The notes below the pieces were generated by a model that was given only the letters and a program-made list of their open reading frames with translations, searched no databases and had not been told where the DNA came from. A stretch of 39,743 nucleotides of DNA from positions 1-39,743 of the forward strand of contig SFVI01000020.1 in NCBI GenBank assembly GCA_004560305.1. Direction: 5' to 3'. Below, piece after piece: positions 15,161 to 22,934 of this stretch. Source of the DNA: a bacterium (GTDB taxonomy: Bacteria; Bacillota; Clostridia; Oscillospirales; Oscillospiraceae). How positions within the stretch are numbered: position 1 is the first letter of the stretch; each line of letters opens with the position of its first letter. Position numbers and translations under genes: made by a program.

Positions 15161-15787
15161 TTACTTGGAGTACAACTCGACGATGAGACGTTCCTCGATG
15201 GGCAGATCGATGTCTTCTCTTGCAGGAACTGCAACAACCTTTGCAACCATGTTGTTTGCATCGTACTCAAGCCACTTGGGGGCGGGACGGAAAGCGTTCG
15301 CCTCGATGTTGGCCTTGATCTTCTCGATGCCGCGGCTGCTCTCCTTCAGGGAAACTACCATGCCGGGCTTGACCTGGTAGCTGGGGATGTTGACCTTGCG
15401 GCCGTTGACAGTGATGTGGCCGTGGCTGACCATCTGACGTGCCTCGGCACGGCTCATGGCAAAGCCCAGACGGTACACAACGTTGTCCAGGCGGCACTCA
15501 AGGATGGAGAGAAGGTTCTCGCCGGTCTGGCCGGGACGGCGCTCGGCCATCTCGAAGTAACCGCGGAACTGGCTCTCCAGAACGCCATAGAAACGCTTGG
15601 CTTTCTGCTTCTCACGGAGCTGCTGGCCGTACTCGGAGCTCTTGCTGCGGCCCTGGCCGTGCTGGCCGGGAGCGAAAGCTCTGCTGTTCATTGCGCACTT
15701 GTCGGTGTAGCAGCGGTCGCCCTTCAGGAAGAGCTTCTGACCCTCTCTGCGGCACTGGCGGCAGACGGCTTCAGTATATCTTGCCAT
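15161..15787 (-). CDS. rpsD: 30S ribosomal protein S4
   Basis: 208 residues. The N-terminus carries four cysteines (CRQCRREG at 9-16 and CYTDKC at 26-31), the zinc-binding version of S4. The S4 RNA-binding domain follows from about residue 98 (RLDNVVYRLGFAMSRAEARQ, VSHGHITVNG). S4 nucleates 30S assembly and in many bacteria represses its own operon; no leader for that is obvious upstream of this internal gene. Confidence 0.98.
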   Translation of the reverse strand: MARYTEAVCRQCRREGQKLFLKGDRCYTDKCAMNSRAFAPGQHGQGRSKSSEYGQQLREKQKAKRFYGVLESQFRGYFEMAERRPGQTGENLLSILECRLDNVVYRLGFAMSRAEARQMVSHGHITVNGRKVNIPSYQVKPGMVVSLKESSRGIEKIKANIEANAFRPAPKWLEYDANNMVAKVVAVPAREDIDLPIEERLIVELYSK

Positions 15788-15806
15788 TTCAGTTTACCTC
15801 CTTCAA

Positions 15807-16208
15807 TTAGACACGACGACGCTTCGGAGGACGGCAGCCATTGTGAGGAATGGGGGTCACGTCCTTGATCATCGTTACTTCGAGACCGGCGGTCTGGAGC
15901 GCGCGAATGGCGGCTTCACGGCCGGAACCGGGTCCCTTGACGAACACTTCGACGGTCTTCAGACCATGCTCCATGGCTGCCTTGGCGGCAGTCTCAGCGG
16001 CGGTCTGCGCGGCGAAGGGGGTAGACTTCTTGCTTCCGCGGAAGCCCAGGCCACCGGCAGAGGCCCAGGAAAGTGCATTGCCCTGGGTATCGGTGATGGT
16101 GACCATGGTGTTATTGAAGGAAGAGCTGATATGAACCTGGCCCTTTTCAATGTTTTTACGCTCTCTTCTGCGAGTTCTGACTTTCTTCTTAGCGTTTGCT
16201 GCTGCCAT
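15807..16208 (-). CDS. rpsK: 30S ribosomal protein S11
   Basis: 133 residues, typical length. It has the lysine/arginine-rich N-terminus (NAKKKVRTRRRERKNIEKG), VHISSSFNNTMVTITDTQGN and the C-terminal DVTPIPHNGCRPPKRRRV, which lines the mRNA exit side of the platform. An isoaspartyl-prone Asn-Gly (HNG) is present as usual. It lies 19 bp before rpsD and 15 bp after rpsM. Confidence 0.98.
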   Translation of the reverse strand: MAAANAKKKVRTRRRERKNIEKGQVHISSSFNNTMVTITDTQGNALSWASAGGLGFRGSKKSTPFAAQTAAETAAKAAMEHGLKTVEVFVKGPGSGREAAIRALQTAGLEVTMIKDVTPIPHNGCRPPKRRRV

Positions 16209-16223
16209 AATTCATATCCCTCC

Positions 16224-16592
16224 TTACTTCTTCTTATTTGCGATGGTCCGCTTCGGGCCCTTGCGGGTACGAGCGTTGGTCTTGGACCGCTGGCCGCGCA
16301 CGGGCAGGCCGCGGCGATGCCGCAGGCCGCGGTAGCAGCCGATCTCGGTCAGGCGCTTGATGTCAAGCGCGGTCTGGCGGCGCAGGTCGCCTTCCACGAT
16401 GTAGCCGTGGTCGATGCACTCACGCAGCTTGGCTTCTTCCTCATCGGTGAGGTCTTTTACTCTGGTGTCGGGGTTGATCCCGGTTGCCTCCAGGATCTTC
16501 TTTGCGCTGGTTCTGCCGATACCGTAGACATAGGTGAGACCGATCTCGATTCTCTTGTCCTTGGGCAGGTCAACGCCGGCTATACGTGCCAT
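16224..16592 (-). CDS. rpsM: 30S ribosomal protein S13
   Basis: 122 residues, standard. MARIAGVDLPKDKRIEIGLT opens the protein and the C-terminal tail NARTRKGPKRTIANKKK reaches the P-site tRNA. I use the ATG at 16592 because it gives the canonical MARIAG start, although its ribosome site AAAGG is rather distant; a TTG at 16601 has better spacing and would add MKS. It lies downstream of a 152-bp hairpin-rich spacer after rpmJ. Confidence 0.97.
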   Translation of the reverse strand: MARIAGVDLPKDKRIEIGLTYVYGIGRTSAKKILEATGINPDTRVKDLTDEEEAKLRECIDHGYIVEGDLRRQTALDIKRLTEIGCYRGLRHRRGLPVRGQRSKTNARTRKGPKRTIANKKK

Positions 16593-16744
16593 ACTTTTCA
16601 ATCATCCTTTCGATAATTTTTCCGCATTTTGTGAACGGGGACTTATTCCCGCCGGAGGGAGTCCCTCGCCCATGCGGGAGTTTTTATAAGGACAGGCGTT
16701 TGCCTAGTCTCTACTGTTTGCGGGGCGCTTCCGCCCCGGTCTGC
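16593..16744 (-). other. hairpin-rich spacer between rpmJ and rpsM
   Basis: No gene is seen. On the minus strand GGGGCGGAAGCGCCCC forms a tight hairpin directly after the L36 stop, and a second larger one involves CTCCCGC... and ...GGCGGGA with GAGGGACTCCCTC between. Neither is followed by a clear T run, though ATAAAAA precedes the second. Most ribosomal genes in this window are spaced 10-20 bp, so a spacer this long between them suggests RNA processing or partial termination, which is inference. Confidence 0.5.
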
Positions 16745-16858
16745 TTAACCCTGACGCTGCTTGTGCTTGGGGTTCTCGCAGATAACCATGACTTTACCCT
16801 TGCGCTTGATGATCTTGCACTTCTCGCACATGGGCTTCACGGAAGGTCTTACTTTCAT
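16745..16858 (-). CDS. rpmJ: 50S ribosomal protein L36
   Basis: 37 residues starting MKVRPSVKPMCEKCKIIKRK and ending NPKHKQRQG. It is the zinc-binding form: CEKC, a third Cys in VICENP and His in PKHKQ. It is one of the smallest ribosomal proteins and sits in its usual place between infA and rpsM, 12 bp after infA. Confidence 0.97.
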   Translation of the reverse strand: MKVRPSVKPMCEKCKIIKRKGKVMVICENPKHKQRQG

Positions 16859-16870
16859 TTGTTTTACCTC

Positions 16871-17089
16871 CTACTTGCTTCTCCAGGTGATGCGGCCCCG
16901 GGTGACGTCATAGGGGGACATCTGCACCGTGACCTTGTCGCCGGGAAGGATCCTGATAAAGTTCATCCGGAGTTTGCCGGAAATATGCGCCAGAATGATG
17001 TGGCCATTGCCGATATCCACCTGGAACATGGTGTTGGGCAGGGATTCAACTACCGTGCCCTCGAGTTCGATTACGTCGTCTTTTGCCAA
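16871..17089 (-). CDS. infA: translation initiation factor IF-1
   Basis: 72 residues, exactly the family length, an OB-fold protein that occupies the ribosomal A site during initiation. It reads (L/M)AKDDVIELEGTVVESLPN and ends in RGRITWRSK. The start is a TTG at 17089 preceded by GGAGG at a spacing of 9; no ATG gives a sensible start. A non-AUG start for infA may matter because IF-1 and IF-3 take part in discriminating start codons. It lies 37 bp after map; the KOW-type gene often found between them in Firmicutes is absent. Confidence 0.97.
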   Translation of the reverse strand: MAKDDVIELEGTVVESLPNTMFQVDIGNGHIILAHISGKLRMNFIRILPGDKVTVQMSPYDVTRGRITWRSK

Positions 17090-17126
17090 TGTAACATTCC
17101 TCCAAAGTCGGTGTGGGTGACTTGCG

Positions 17127-17906
17127 TCACAGGTCCTCTGCCATAGTGAGTATCTCCGGCTCACCATCGGTAATGAGGATGGTGTTTTCATAGTGGGCGG
17201 AAAGGGAGCCGTCGGCAGTGACAACGGTCCAACCGTTATCCAGCGTCCTGACGGCATAGCCGCCTACATTGACCATGGGTTCTACTGCGATGGTCATGCC
17301 CTTTACAAGGCGGGGGTTGGCCCGGCGGCCGATGCCCCGGTCCACCCGATAATTGGGAACCTCGGGAGCCTCGTGCATCTGATGGCCTACGCCATGACCC
17401 ACATACTCCCGGACAACGGAATAGCCGTGGCTCTCCACATAGTCCTGAATGGCTCCGCCAATATCGGAAATGCGGTAACCCTCCCGGGCGTAATGCAGAC
17501 CTTCAAAGAAGCTCTGCCGGGTGACGGCGATAAGGTTTTTGGCCTCCTCGCTGATCTCTCCGCAGGGGAAGGTTCCGGCACAGTCGCCCACCATGCCTTT
17601 AAAGGTAGCGCCCACATCCAGGGAGACAATATCGCCGTCCCGGATGACCCGCTTGCCAGGGATACCGTGTATGACTTCGTCGTTGACCGAGACACAGGCG
17701 CTGGCGGGAAAGCCCGCATACCCCAAAAAGGTGGCCTTGGCCCCGGATTTCACAATGAACTCATGCACATATTTGTCTATCTGCCTGGTGGTCACACCGG
17801 CGGCCACCGCCTGCCGCGCAATGCTGCGGGCGCCGGCGGTGATTCGCCCGGCCTGACGCATGATCTCGATCTCTGACTTGGATTTGATATAGATCGTATC
17901 GGACAT
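17127..17906 (-). CDS. map: methionine aminopeptidase, type I
   Basis: 259 residues. Removes the initiator Met from nascent proteins. The five metal ligands are visible: Asp in VSLDVGATF and Asp in MVGDCAGTF (about residues 96 and 107), His in GHGVGHQMHEAPEVPN (about 170), Glu in TIAVEPMV (about 208) and Glu in SAHYENTILIT (about 239). No N-terminal SH3 or zinc-finger extension. Its ATG overlaps the spacing after the adk stop by a few bases, so the pair is translationally linked. Confidence 0.97.
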   Translation of the reverse strand: MSDTIYIKSKSEIEIMRQAGRITAGARSIARQAVAAGVTTRQIDKYVHEFIVKSGAKATFLGYAGFPASACVSVNDEVIHGIPGKRVIRDGDIVSLDVGATFKGMVGDCAGTFPCGEISEEAKNLIAVTRQSFFEGLHYAREGYRISDIGGAIQDYVESHGYSVVREYVGHGVGHQMHEAPEVPNYRVDRGIGRRANPRLVKGMTIAVEPMVNVGGYAVRTLDNGWTVVTADGSLSAHYENTILITDGEPEILTMAEDL

Positions 17907-17907
17907 A

Positions 17908-18540
17908 TCAGATCCCCAGAGCTTTCCTGATCTCTTTTGTTGTGGCTTCGATGCTGCTCTGATTTTCCACCGTCTTCAGCTTTCCCCGCCGGGCATAGAA
18001 CTCCTTCAGCGGTTCGGTATCCCGATGGTAGACCTCCAGGCGGGCCTTCACGGTCTCGGGAGCGTCATCCTTGCGGATGGTCAGCTCCCCGCCGCAGAAG
18101 TCGCAGCTGCCTTTGGTCTTGGGGGGATTGTTGACGATGTGGAAAGTCTGGCTGCAGTCCTTGCAGGTACGGCGGCCGGCCATACGATCCACAATGACCT
18201 GGTCCTCCACCTCGATGGAGAGGGCACAGTCGATCTGGACGCCCATGGCTTCCATGGTCTCGGCCTGGGGGATGGTCCGGGGCACGCCGTCAAGGATGTA
18301 GCCCTGCTTGCAGTCTTCCTGGGCCAGCCGCTCCTGGATGATGCCGATAATGACATCATCCGGAACCAGCTTGCCTGCTTCCACATAGCTTTTGGCCTGA
18401 ATGCCCACAGGGGTGCCTGCCTTCATGGCGGCTCTCAGGATGTTGCCGGTGGATATGGTGGGGATACCGAGCTCGCGGCTTAGGATCTCTGCCTGAGTAC
18501 CTTTGCCTGCGCCGGGTGCGCCCAAAAGTATAAGCCTCAT
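17908..18540 (-). CDS. adk: adenylate kinase, zinc-lid form
   Basis: 210 residues, converting AMP and ATP to two ADP. The P-loop is GAPGAGKGTQ (residues 7-16). The LID holds four cysteines, CKDC (about 126-129) and CDFC (about 146-149), which bind zinc in Gram-positive enzymes. One oddity: the strongly conserved DGFPRT block reads DGVPRT, with Val replacing the Phe that packs near the AMP site; the catalytic Arg is kept. It lies between secY and map as usual. Confidence 0.97.
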   Translation of the reverse strand: MRLILLGAPGAGKGTQAEILSRELGIPTISTGNILRAAMKAGTPVGIQAKSYVEAGKLVPDDVIIGIIQERLAQEDCKQGYILDGVPRTIPQAETMEAMGVQIDCALSIEVEDQVIVDRMAGRRTCKDCSQTFHIVNNPPKTKGSCDFCGGELTIRKDDAPETVKARLEVYHRDTEPLKEFYARRGKLKTVENQSSIEATTKEIRKALGI

Positions 18541-18556
18541 AAGCTCATCTCCTCAT

Positions 18557-19843
18557 TTAATCAAGGAAGCCCTTGTAGTTGCGCATGAGCATCTGGGCCT
18601 CCAGGGCACGGACGGTCTCAAGTGCAACGCCCACAACGATGATGATGGAGGTGCCGCCCAGAGAGATGCCGGTGAGGGCAGCGCTCTGGCTGAAGTGGGC
18701 AACCAGAATGGGAACCACTGCGATGATGCCAAGGTAGATGGCACCGAAGAGGGTGATCTTATTGAGCACCTTCTGGATAAACTCGCTGGTGGGCTTGCCG
18801 GGACGGAAGCCGGGGATGTAGCCGCCGTTCTTCTTCAGGTTGTTGGCAACCTCAATGGGATTGAACTGAATGGTGGAGTAGAAGTAGGCGAAGAAGATGA
18901 TCAGCAGGAAGTAGATGATGGCGTAGGGGATGGAGTTGTTGCCGAACCAGGTAGCCACCCAACCATCGGTCTTGCCGGTGAACGCCGCGATGGTGGCGGG
19001 AACAGAGGCGATAGACTGGGCGAAGATGATGGGCATAACGCCGGACATGTTCACCTTCATGGGCAGGTGGGTGCTCTGGCCGCCGTACATCTTGCGGCCC
19101 ACGACCCGCTTCGCGTACTGGACGGGAATGCGGCGCTCAGCGTCGTTGACGAAGACGATGAGCACGATGATGGCCAGGGCGCCCAGGATCATCAGCACCA
19201 GGACCCACCACTGGAGGGAGCCGATGACGATGTTGCGGATGCTCTGGACAATGCTGACGGGCAGACGGGCAATGATGCTGGCAAACAGGATCATGGAGAT
19301 ACCGTTGCCGATGCCATGCTCGGTGATCTGCTCACCCAGCCACATGATGAGAGCGGAGCCGGAGGTGAAGGTCAGCACAATGACGATTGCGGCCCAGACG
19401 CTGCTCTGTGCCTCGGGCGTCAGGATACCGTTGTTCTTGATCAGCATGTAGAAGCCGAAGCCCTGCAGCAGACCGATGGCAACGGTGACATAGCGGGTGA
19501 TGGATGCGATCTTCTTCCGGCCTTCCTCGCCCTCTTCCTTGCTCATACGCTCCAGTGCGGGGATGGCGATGCACAGCAGCTGAATGATAATGGAAGCGTT
19601 AATGTAGGGCTGGATGGACAGGGCGAAGATGGTCGCCTGGGAGAATGCGCCGCCGGACATGACATCCAGCAGGCCCAGAACGGTGTTCTGGAGCATTGCA
19701 AAGTAGCTCTGCAGTGCTGCAACATTGACATAAGGAACAGGGATGGCGTTGCCAAGACGATAAAGCAGAATGATGAGAAGGGTGAAGAGGATCTTTCTGC
19801 GGATCTCTTCAATTCTCCATGCATTGCGTAATGTCTGGAGCAC
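18557..19843 (-). CDS. secY: preprotein translocase channel subunit SecY
   Basis: 428 residues with ten membrane helices, the protein-conducting channel in the plasma membrane and partner of SecA encoded about 14 kb upstream. Typical segments are RLGNAIPVPYVN near the plug region, GNGISMILFASI and the C-terminal loop AQMLMRNYKGFLD. Translation starts at a GTG (19841-19843) directly abutting the rplO stop codon, so it probably depends on ribosomes finishing L15. Confidence 0.97.
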   Translation of the reverse strand: MLQTLRNAWRIEEIRRKILFTLLIILLYRLGNAIPVPYVNVAALQSYFAMLQNTVLGLLDVMSGGAFSQATIFALSIQPYINASIIIQLLCIAIPALERMSKEEGEEGRKKIASITRYVTVAIGLLQGFGFYMLIKNNGILTPEAQSSVWAAIVIVLTFTSGSALIMWLGEQITEHGIGNGISMILFASIIARLPVSIVQSIRNIVIGSLQWWVLVLMILGALAIIVLIVFVNDAERRIPVQYAKRVVGRKMYGGQSTHLPMKVNMSGVMPIIFAQSIASVPATIAAFTGKTDGWVATWFGNNSIPYAIIYFLLIIFFAYFYSTIQFNPIEVANNLKKNGGYIPGFRPGKPTSEFIQKVLNKITLFGAIYLGIIAVVPILVAHFSQSAALTGISLGGTSIIIVVGVALETVRALEAQMLMRNYKGFLD

Positions 19844-20284
19844 TTATACCACCTCTGCCTTTCCGCCGGCCGCCTCGATCTTCTCTTTTGCGGTTGCGGA
19901 GAAGGCAGCAGCTTTGACGGTCAGCTTCTTGGTAACTTCACCGTTGCCAAGGAATTTGACGCCGTATTTGCAGTCGGACAGTACACCGGCGTCCAGGAGA
20001 GCCTGCTTGTCCACAACAGCGCCGTCCTCAAACTTGTTGAGAACAGATACGTTCAGTGCGTCCAGAGGCTTGGCAAAAATGTTGTTGAAGCCTCTCTTGG
20101 GGATGCGGCGTGCCAGAGGCATCTGGCCGCCTTCGAAACCGATGCGGGTGCCGCCGCCGCTGCGGGCCTTCTGGCCCTTGTGACCGCGGCCGGCAGTCTT
20201 GCCGTTGCCGGTGGCATGGCCTCTGCCCTTGCGCTTGTCCACATGGGTGGAGCCGGGTACGGGAGAAAGTTCATGGATATACAT
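19844..20284 (-). CDS. rplO: 50S ribosomal protein L15
   Basis: 146 residues. The glycine/arginine-rich N-terminus (GRGHATGNGKTAGRGHKGQK) penetrates 23S rRNA, followed by FEGGQMPLARRIPKRGF. The stop codon touches the GTG of secY. It follows rpmD by 13 bp. Confidence 0.98.
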   Translation of the reverse strand: MYIHELSPVPGSTHVDKRKGRGHATGNGKTAGRGHKGQKARSGGGTRIGFEGGQMPLARRIPKRGFNNIFAKPLDALNVSVLNKFEDGAVVDKQALLDAGVLSDCKYGVKFLGNGEVTKKLTVKAAAFSATAKEKIEAAGGKAEVV

Positions 20285-20297
20285 TCTCTAGCCCTCC

Positions 20298-20477
20298 TTA
20301 TTCTTCGGTGACCTTCAGCAGATAGCCGATCTTGGCGATCTTGCCGCGGGTCTGGGGATTGTCGGGCTGTACGGTCTCGTTACCGATCTTGTGCAGGCCG
20401 AGAGAGTTGGCAGTTGCGATATGACTATCCAGTCTGCCGTTGAGGCTCTTAACGAGCTTAATCTTAAGATTTGCCAT
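20298..20477 (-). CDS. rpmD: 50S ribosomal protein L30
   Basis: 59 residues, MANLKIKLVKSLNGR at the start and RGKIAKIGYLLKVTEE at the end, the usual short bacterial L30. Conserved LGLHKIGNETVQPDN lies in the middle. It has the ribosome site GGAGGG and lies between rpsE and rplO in the normal order. Confidence 0.97.
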   Translation of the reverse strand: MANLKIKLVKSLNGRLDSHIATANSLGLHKIGNETVQPDNPQTRGKIAKIGYLLKVTEE

Positions 20478-20489
20478 GTTTCGCCCTCC

Positions 20490-21014
20490 TTAACCCTGGA
20501 TCTCTTCAGGGGTCTTGCCTCTGACGGCAGCAACCTGGGAAGCGTTGCGCAGAGACTTCAGGCCTTCCATGGTGGCGGCAACAACGTTTGCGGGGTTGTT
20601 GGTGCGCAGGCACTTGGTACGGATGTTCTTGATGCCGGCTGCCTCAACCACGGCACGAACGGCGCCGCCGGCGATCACGCCGGTGCCTTCGGGAGCGGGC
20701 TTGAGCAGGACACGGCCTGCGCCGAACTCACCGATAACCTCGTGGGGAATGGTGGTACCCTGGAGAGTGATGGTGCAGATGTTCTTCTTCGCGTCCTCCA
20801 GGCCCTTGCGGATGGCCTCGGACACTTCGTTGGCCTTGCCCATGCCGAAGCCGACGCGGCCCTTGCCGTCGCCCACTACGCACAGGGCGGAGAACTTGGC
20901 CACACGGCCGCCCTTAACGGTCTTGCTGACGCGGTTGAGGGAAACTACCTTCTCGACGAATTCGGAAGGAGCCTCGTCCTTACGACGATCTCTTCTGTCA
21001 TTATTGTATGCCAT
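20490..21014 (-). CDS. rpsE: 30S ribosomal protein S5
   Basis: 174 residues, a few longer than average because of a charged N-terminus (NNDRRDRRKDEA). The double-stranded RNA-binding domain shows VVSLNRVSKTVKGGR and SALCVVGDGKGRVGFGMGKA; the C-terminal domain contains APEGTGVIAGGAVRAVVEAAG. S5 helps decoding accuracy together with S4. Confidence 0.98.
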   Translation of the reverse strand: MAYNNDRRDRRKDEAPSEFVEKVVSLNRVSKTVKGGRVAKFSALCVVGDGKGRVGFGMGKANEVSEAIRKGLEDAKKNICTITLQGTTIPHEVIGEFGAGRVLLKPAPEGTGVIAGGAVRAVVEAAGIKNIRTKCLRTNNPANVVAATMEGLKSLRNASQVAAVRGKTPEEIQG

Positions 21015-21032
21015 TTCAGTTATCCCCCTTCC

Positions 21033-21392
21033 TTAGAACTTCAGACCGCCCTCGCGGGCGCCCTCGGCCAGTGCCTTCACACGGCCGTGATAGATATAAC
21101 CGCCGCGGTCAAACACCACGTCCTCGATGCCCTTCTTCAGGGCACGCTCGGCCACGGTGGCGCCGACCTTCTTGGCGGCTTCCACGTTGCCGCCGTTGCC
21201 TTCGAAGCCCTTCTCAACGGTGGAGGCGGAGACCAGGGTCACGCCGGCCACGTCGTCAATGATCTGGGCATAGATGTTGTTTTCGCTGCGGAACACGCTC
21301 AGGCGGGGTCTCTCGGCAGTGCCGGAGATCTTGCCGCGCACGCGGTTGTGGCGCTTGATGCGCTGCGCTCTGGTATCAGGTCTTTTAATCAT
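21033..21392 (-). CDS. rplR: 50S ribosomal protein L18
   Basis: 119 residues. Binds 5S rRNA with L5. RIKRHNRVRGKISGTAERPR at the basic N-terminus, LSVFRSENNIYAQIIDD, and FDRGGYIYHGRVKALAEGAR at the end are all standard. Confidence 0.98.
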   Translation of the reverse strand: MIKRPDTRAQRIKRHNRVRGKISGTAERPRLSVFRSENNIYAQIIDDVAGVTLVSASTVEKGFEGNGGNVEAAKKVGATVAERALKKGIEDVVFDRGGYIYHGRVKALAEGAREGGLKF

Positions 21393-21408
21393 TCAGGCAC
21401 ACCTCCGT

Positions 21409-21951
21409 TTACTTAGCACCGGTCTTGCCTTCTTTGCGGCGGATGACTTCGTAATCGTACTTGATGCCCTTGCCCTTGTAGGGTTCGGGAGGACGCTTGC
21501 CGCGAAGCTCTGCTGCAAACTGGCCGACCTTCTGCTTGTCGATACCCTTGACGGTCACATGGTTGGCATCGGGAACCTCGATCTGGATGTCCTCATTCTC
21601 GGACATGATGACCTGATGGGAGTAACCCAGGTTCATGACCAGGTTCTTGCCTTCCTTGGTTGCACGGTAACCAACGCCGTTGATCTCCAGCTTCTTCTCG
21701 AAGCCCTGGGTCACGCCAATGACCATGTTGTCAACCAGGGTGCGGGTGAGGCCGTGGAGAGAACGGTTCTCCTTGGTATCGTCGGGACGGGTGACAGTGA
21801 TAACGCCTGCTTCCACATTGATCTTCATCTGGGAGACCAGGTCGCGCTCCAGCGTGCCCTTGGGGCCCTTGACGGTGATGTGGTTGTGCTCGTCCACCTT
21901 GACTTCTACGCCAGCGGGGACGGTGATGGGTGCTCTACCAATTCTAGACAT
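21409..21951 (-). CDS. rplF: 50S ribosomal protein L6
   Basis: 180 residues with the two repeated L6 domains. MSRIGRAPITVPAGVEV opens it and RGKRPPEPYKGKGIKY is the signature in the second domain, which contacts the sarcin-ricin loop. It follows rpsH by 12 bp. Confidence 0.98.
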   Translation of the reverse strand: MSRIGRAPITVPAGVEVKVDEHNHITVKGPKGTLERDLVSQMKINVEAGVITVTRPDDTKENRSLHGLTRTLVDNMVIGVTQGFEKKLEINGVGYRATKEGKNLVMNLGYSHQVIMSENEDIQIEVPDANHVTVKGIDKQKVGQFAAELRGKRPPEPYKGKGIKYDYEVIRRKEGKTGAK

Positions 21952-21963
21952 TCTGCTACCTCC

Positions 21964-22362
21964 TTACCATACGAACGCAAGGACTTCGCCGCCAACATGC
22001 TCTTTGCGAGCCTGCTTGTCGGTCATAACGCCCTTGGAAGTGGAGATGATAGCGATGCCCAGGCCTCTGAGGACGCGGGGCAGCTCGTCGGCGCCGGCGT
22101 AAACGCGCAGGCCGGGCTTGCTGACGCGGCGGAGGCCCTGGATGGCCTTCTCCTTGCCGGGAAGGTACTTGAGGGTGATGCGGATGATGCCCTGGGTGCC
22201 GTCATCAATTACCTGATAGTTCTTGATGTAGCCTTCGTTCAGAAGGATCTCGGCGATGGCCTTCTTCATCTTGGAAGCAGGGACATCAACGGATTCATGC
22301 TTCGCGCTACCGGCGTTGCGGATGCGGGTCAGCATATCTGCGATGGGGTCGGTGATCTGCAT
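21964..22362 (-). CDS. rpsH: 30S ribosomal protein S8
   Basis: 132 residues. DPIADMLTRIRNAGSAKHES at the N-terminus and the C-terminal ISTSKGVMTDKQARKEHVGG fit the family. S8 binds helix 21 of 16S rRNA and in Escherichia coli represses the spc operon. Here it is not directly behind rpsN: a 572-bp insertion with palindromes, a promoter and a leader precedes it, making it the first gene of a probable second transcription unit. Confidence 0.98.
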   Translation of the reverse strand: MQITDPIADMLTRIRNAGSAKHESVDVPASKMKKAIAEILLNEGYIKNYQVIDDGTQGIIRITLKYLPGKEKAIQGLRRVSKPGLRVYAGADELPRVLRGLGIAIISTSKGVMTDKQARKEHVGGEVLAFVW

Positions 22363-22611
22363 TGGTTTTTATCCTCCTAGTTTAGAGTTACTGCTTGCGC
22401 AGTTTCGGCGGCGAGGTTCCATGTCAATACATGATTGACCATGGCCTTTCGCCATCCATTTATTTGTAAGCCGGGGGATCGGCCCGACTGACAAAACATT
22501 GCCAGACAGCACTGTAAGGCCGTTCCGCCTTCTTTCAAAAGCGGCAGCGACCACAGACTGTTTGCCCAATCGAAACCGGTTTACATGCACAACACGGCAG
22601 ACCGGGCGATT
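22363..22611 (-). promoter_or_regulatory. 5' leader of the rpsH half-operon
   Basis: About 250 nt lie between the predicted start of transcription and the rpsH ATG. No reading frame with a ribosome site is visible. Several short inverted segments occur (for example CCATGG-type pairing near 22440 and GGCCG/CGGCC around 22490-22530), but I do not recognise a known leader. AGGAGG precedes the ATG. A leader this long before ribosomal genes usually means autoregulation, for instance by S8; that is inference. Confidence 0.5.
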
Positions 22612-22617
22612 CTCCTT

Positions 22618-22646
22618 ATTTTAGCACAAAGGCATTGATTTGTCTA
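22618..22646 (-). promoter_or_regulatory. internal promoter of the spc operon, before rpsH
   Basis: Minus-strand TAGACA (22641-22646), 17 bp, TAAAAT (22618-22623). The surrounding 60 bp are AT-rich compared with the flanking genes. It would drive rpsH through rplQ independently of the S10 promoter. Confidence 0.78.
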
Positions 22647-22740
22647 GCTTTTTATGACGCAAAACACGCACTTTTTTGCTGAAAACGGGAGTAATTTCTT
22701 CCTGCCCTGCCAACTTTATGGCTCATGACAGAAAAGTACA

Positions 22741-22800
22741 AATAACGGCCTTGGTCGATGCCGCGCCACAGGCGCAGCATCGACCTTTTTGGTGGTTATT
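22741..22800. repeat. 60-bp palindrome A in the spc operon
   Basis: Nested inverted repeats: outer AATAAC/GTTATT, then GGTCGATGC/GCATCGACC, then GCGCC/GGCGC around a 3-nt loop. It has the same design and partly the same sequence (GGTCGATGCCG) as the palindrome at 22868-22929. Confidence 0.8.
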
Positions 22801-22825
22801 TCGACAACGTCTTTCCTCCCCTAAA

Positions 22826-22860
22826 CAAATTTGAAGCCCAGCGAAGCGGGTTCAAATTTG
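22826..22860. repeat. 35-bp palindrome B, related to 5730-5763
   Basis: CAAATTTGAA pairs perfectly with TTCAAATTTG; inside, CCC pairs with GGG around AGCGAAGC. The core is shared with the hairpin near tRNA-Pro with one change. It lies midway between palindromes A and C. Confidence 0.8.
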
Positions 22861-22867
22861 GAAGGAA

Positions 22868-22929
22868 GAATAATACCATCGGTCGATGCCGTGCCGCTTG
22901 CGGTGCGGCATGACCTTATGGTGTTATTC
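22868..22929. repeat. 62-bp palindrome C directly after rpsN
   Basis: The arms GAATAATACCAT and ATGGTGTTATTC pair at 11 of 12 positions plus one G-T, and the inner arms GATGCCGTGCCGC and GCGGTGCGGCAT continue the stem with few mismatches. It begins 5 bp beyond the rpsN stop on the minus strand. The RNA hairpin would be very stable, but there is no good T run after it, so it may slow or protect rather than terminate. Confidence 0.8.
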
Positions 22930-22934
22930 TGACG

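Noticed and set aside
22440..22610. Small coding gene in the rpsN-rpsH gap
   Set aside because: Short frames on both strands lack ribosome sites and recognisable sequence; the promoter and leader reading explains the segment better.
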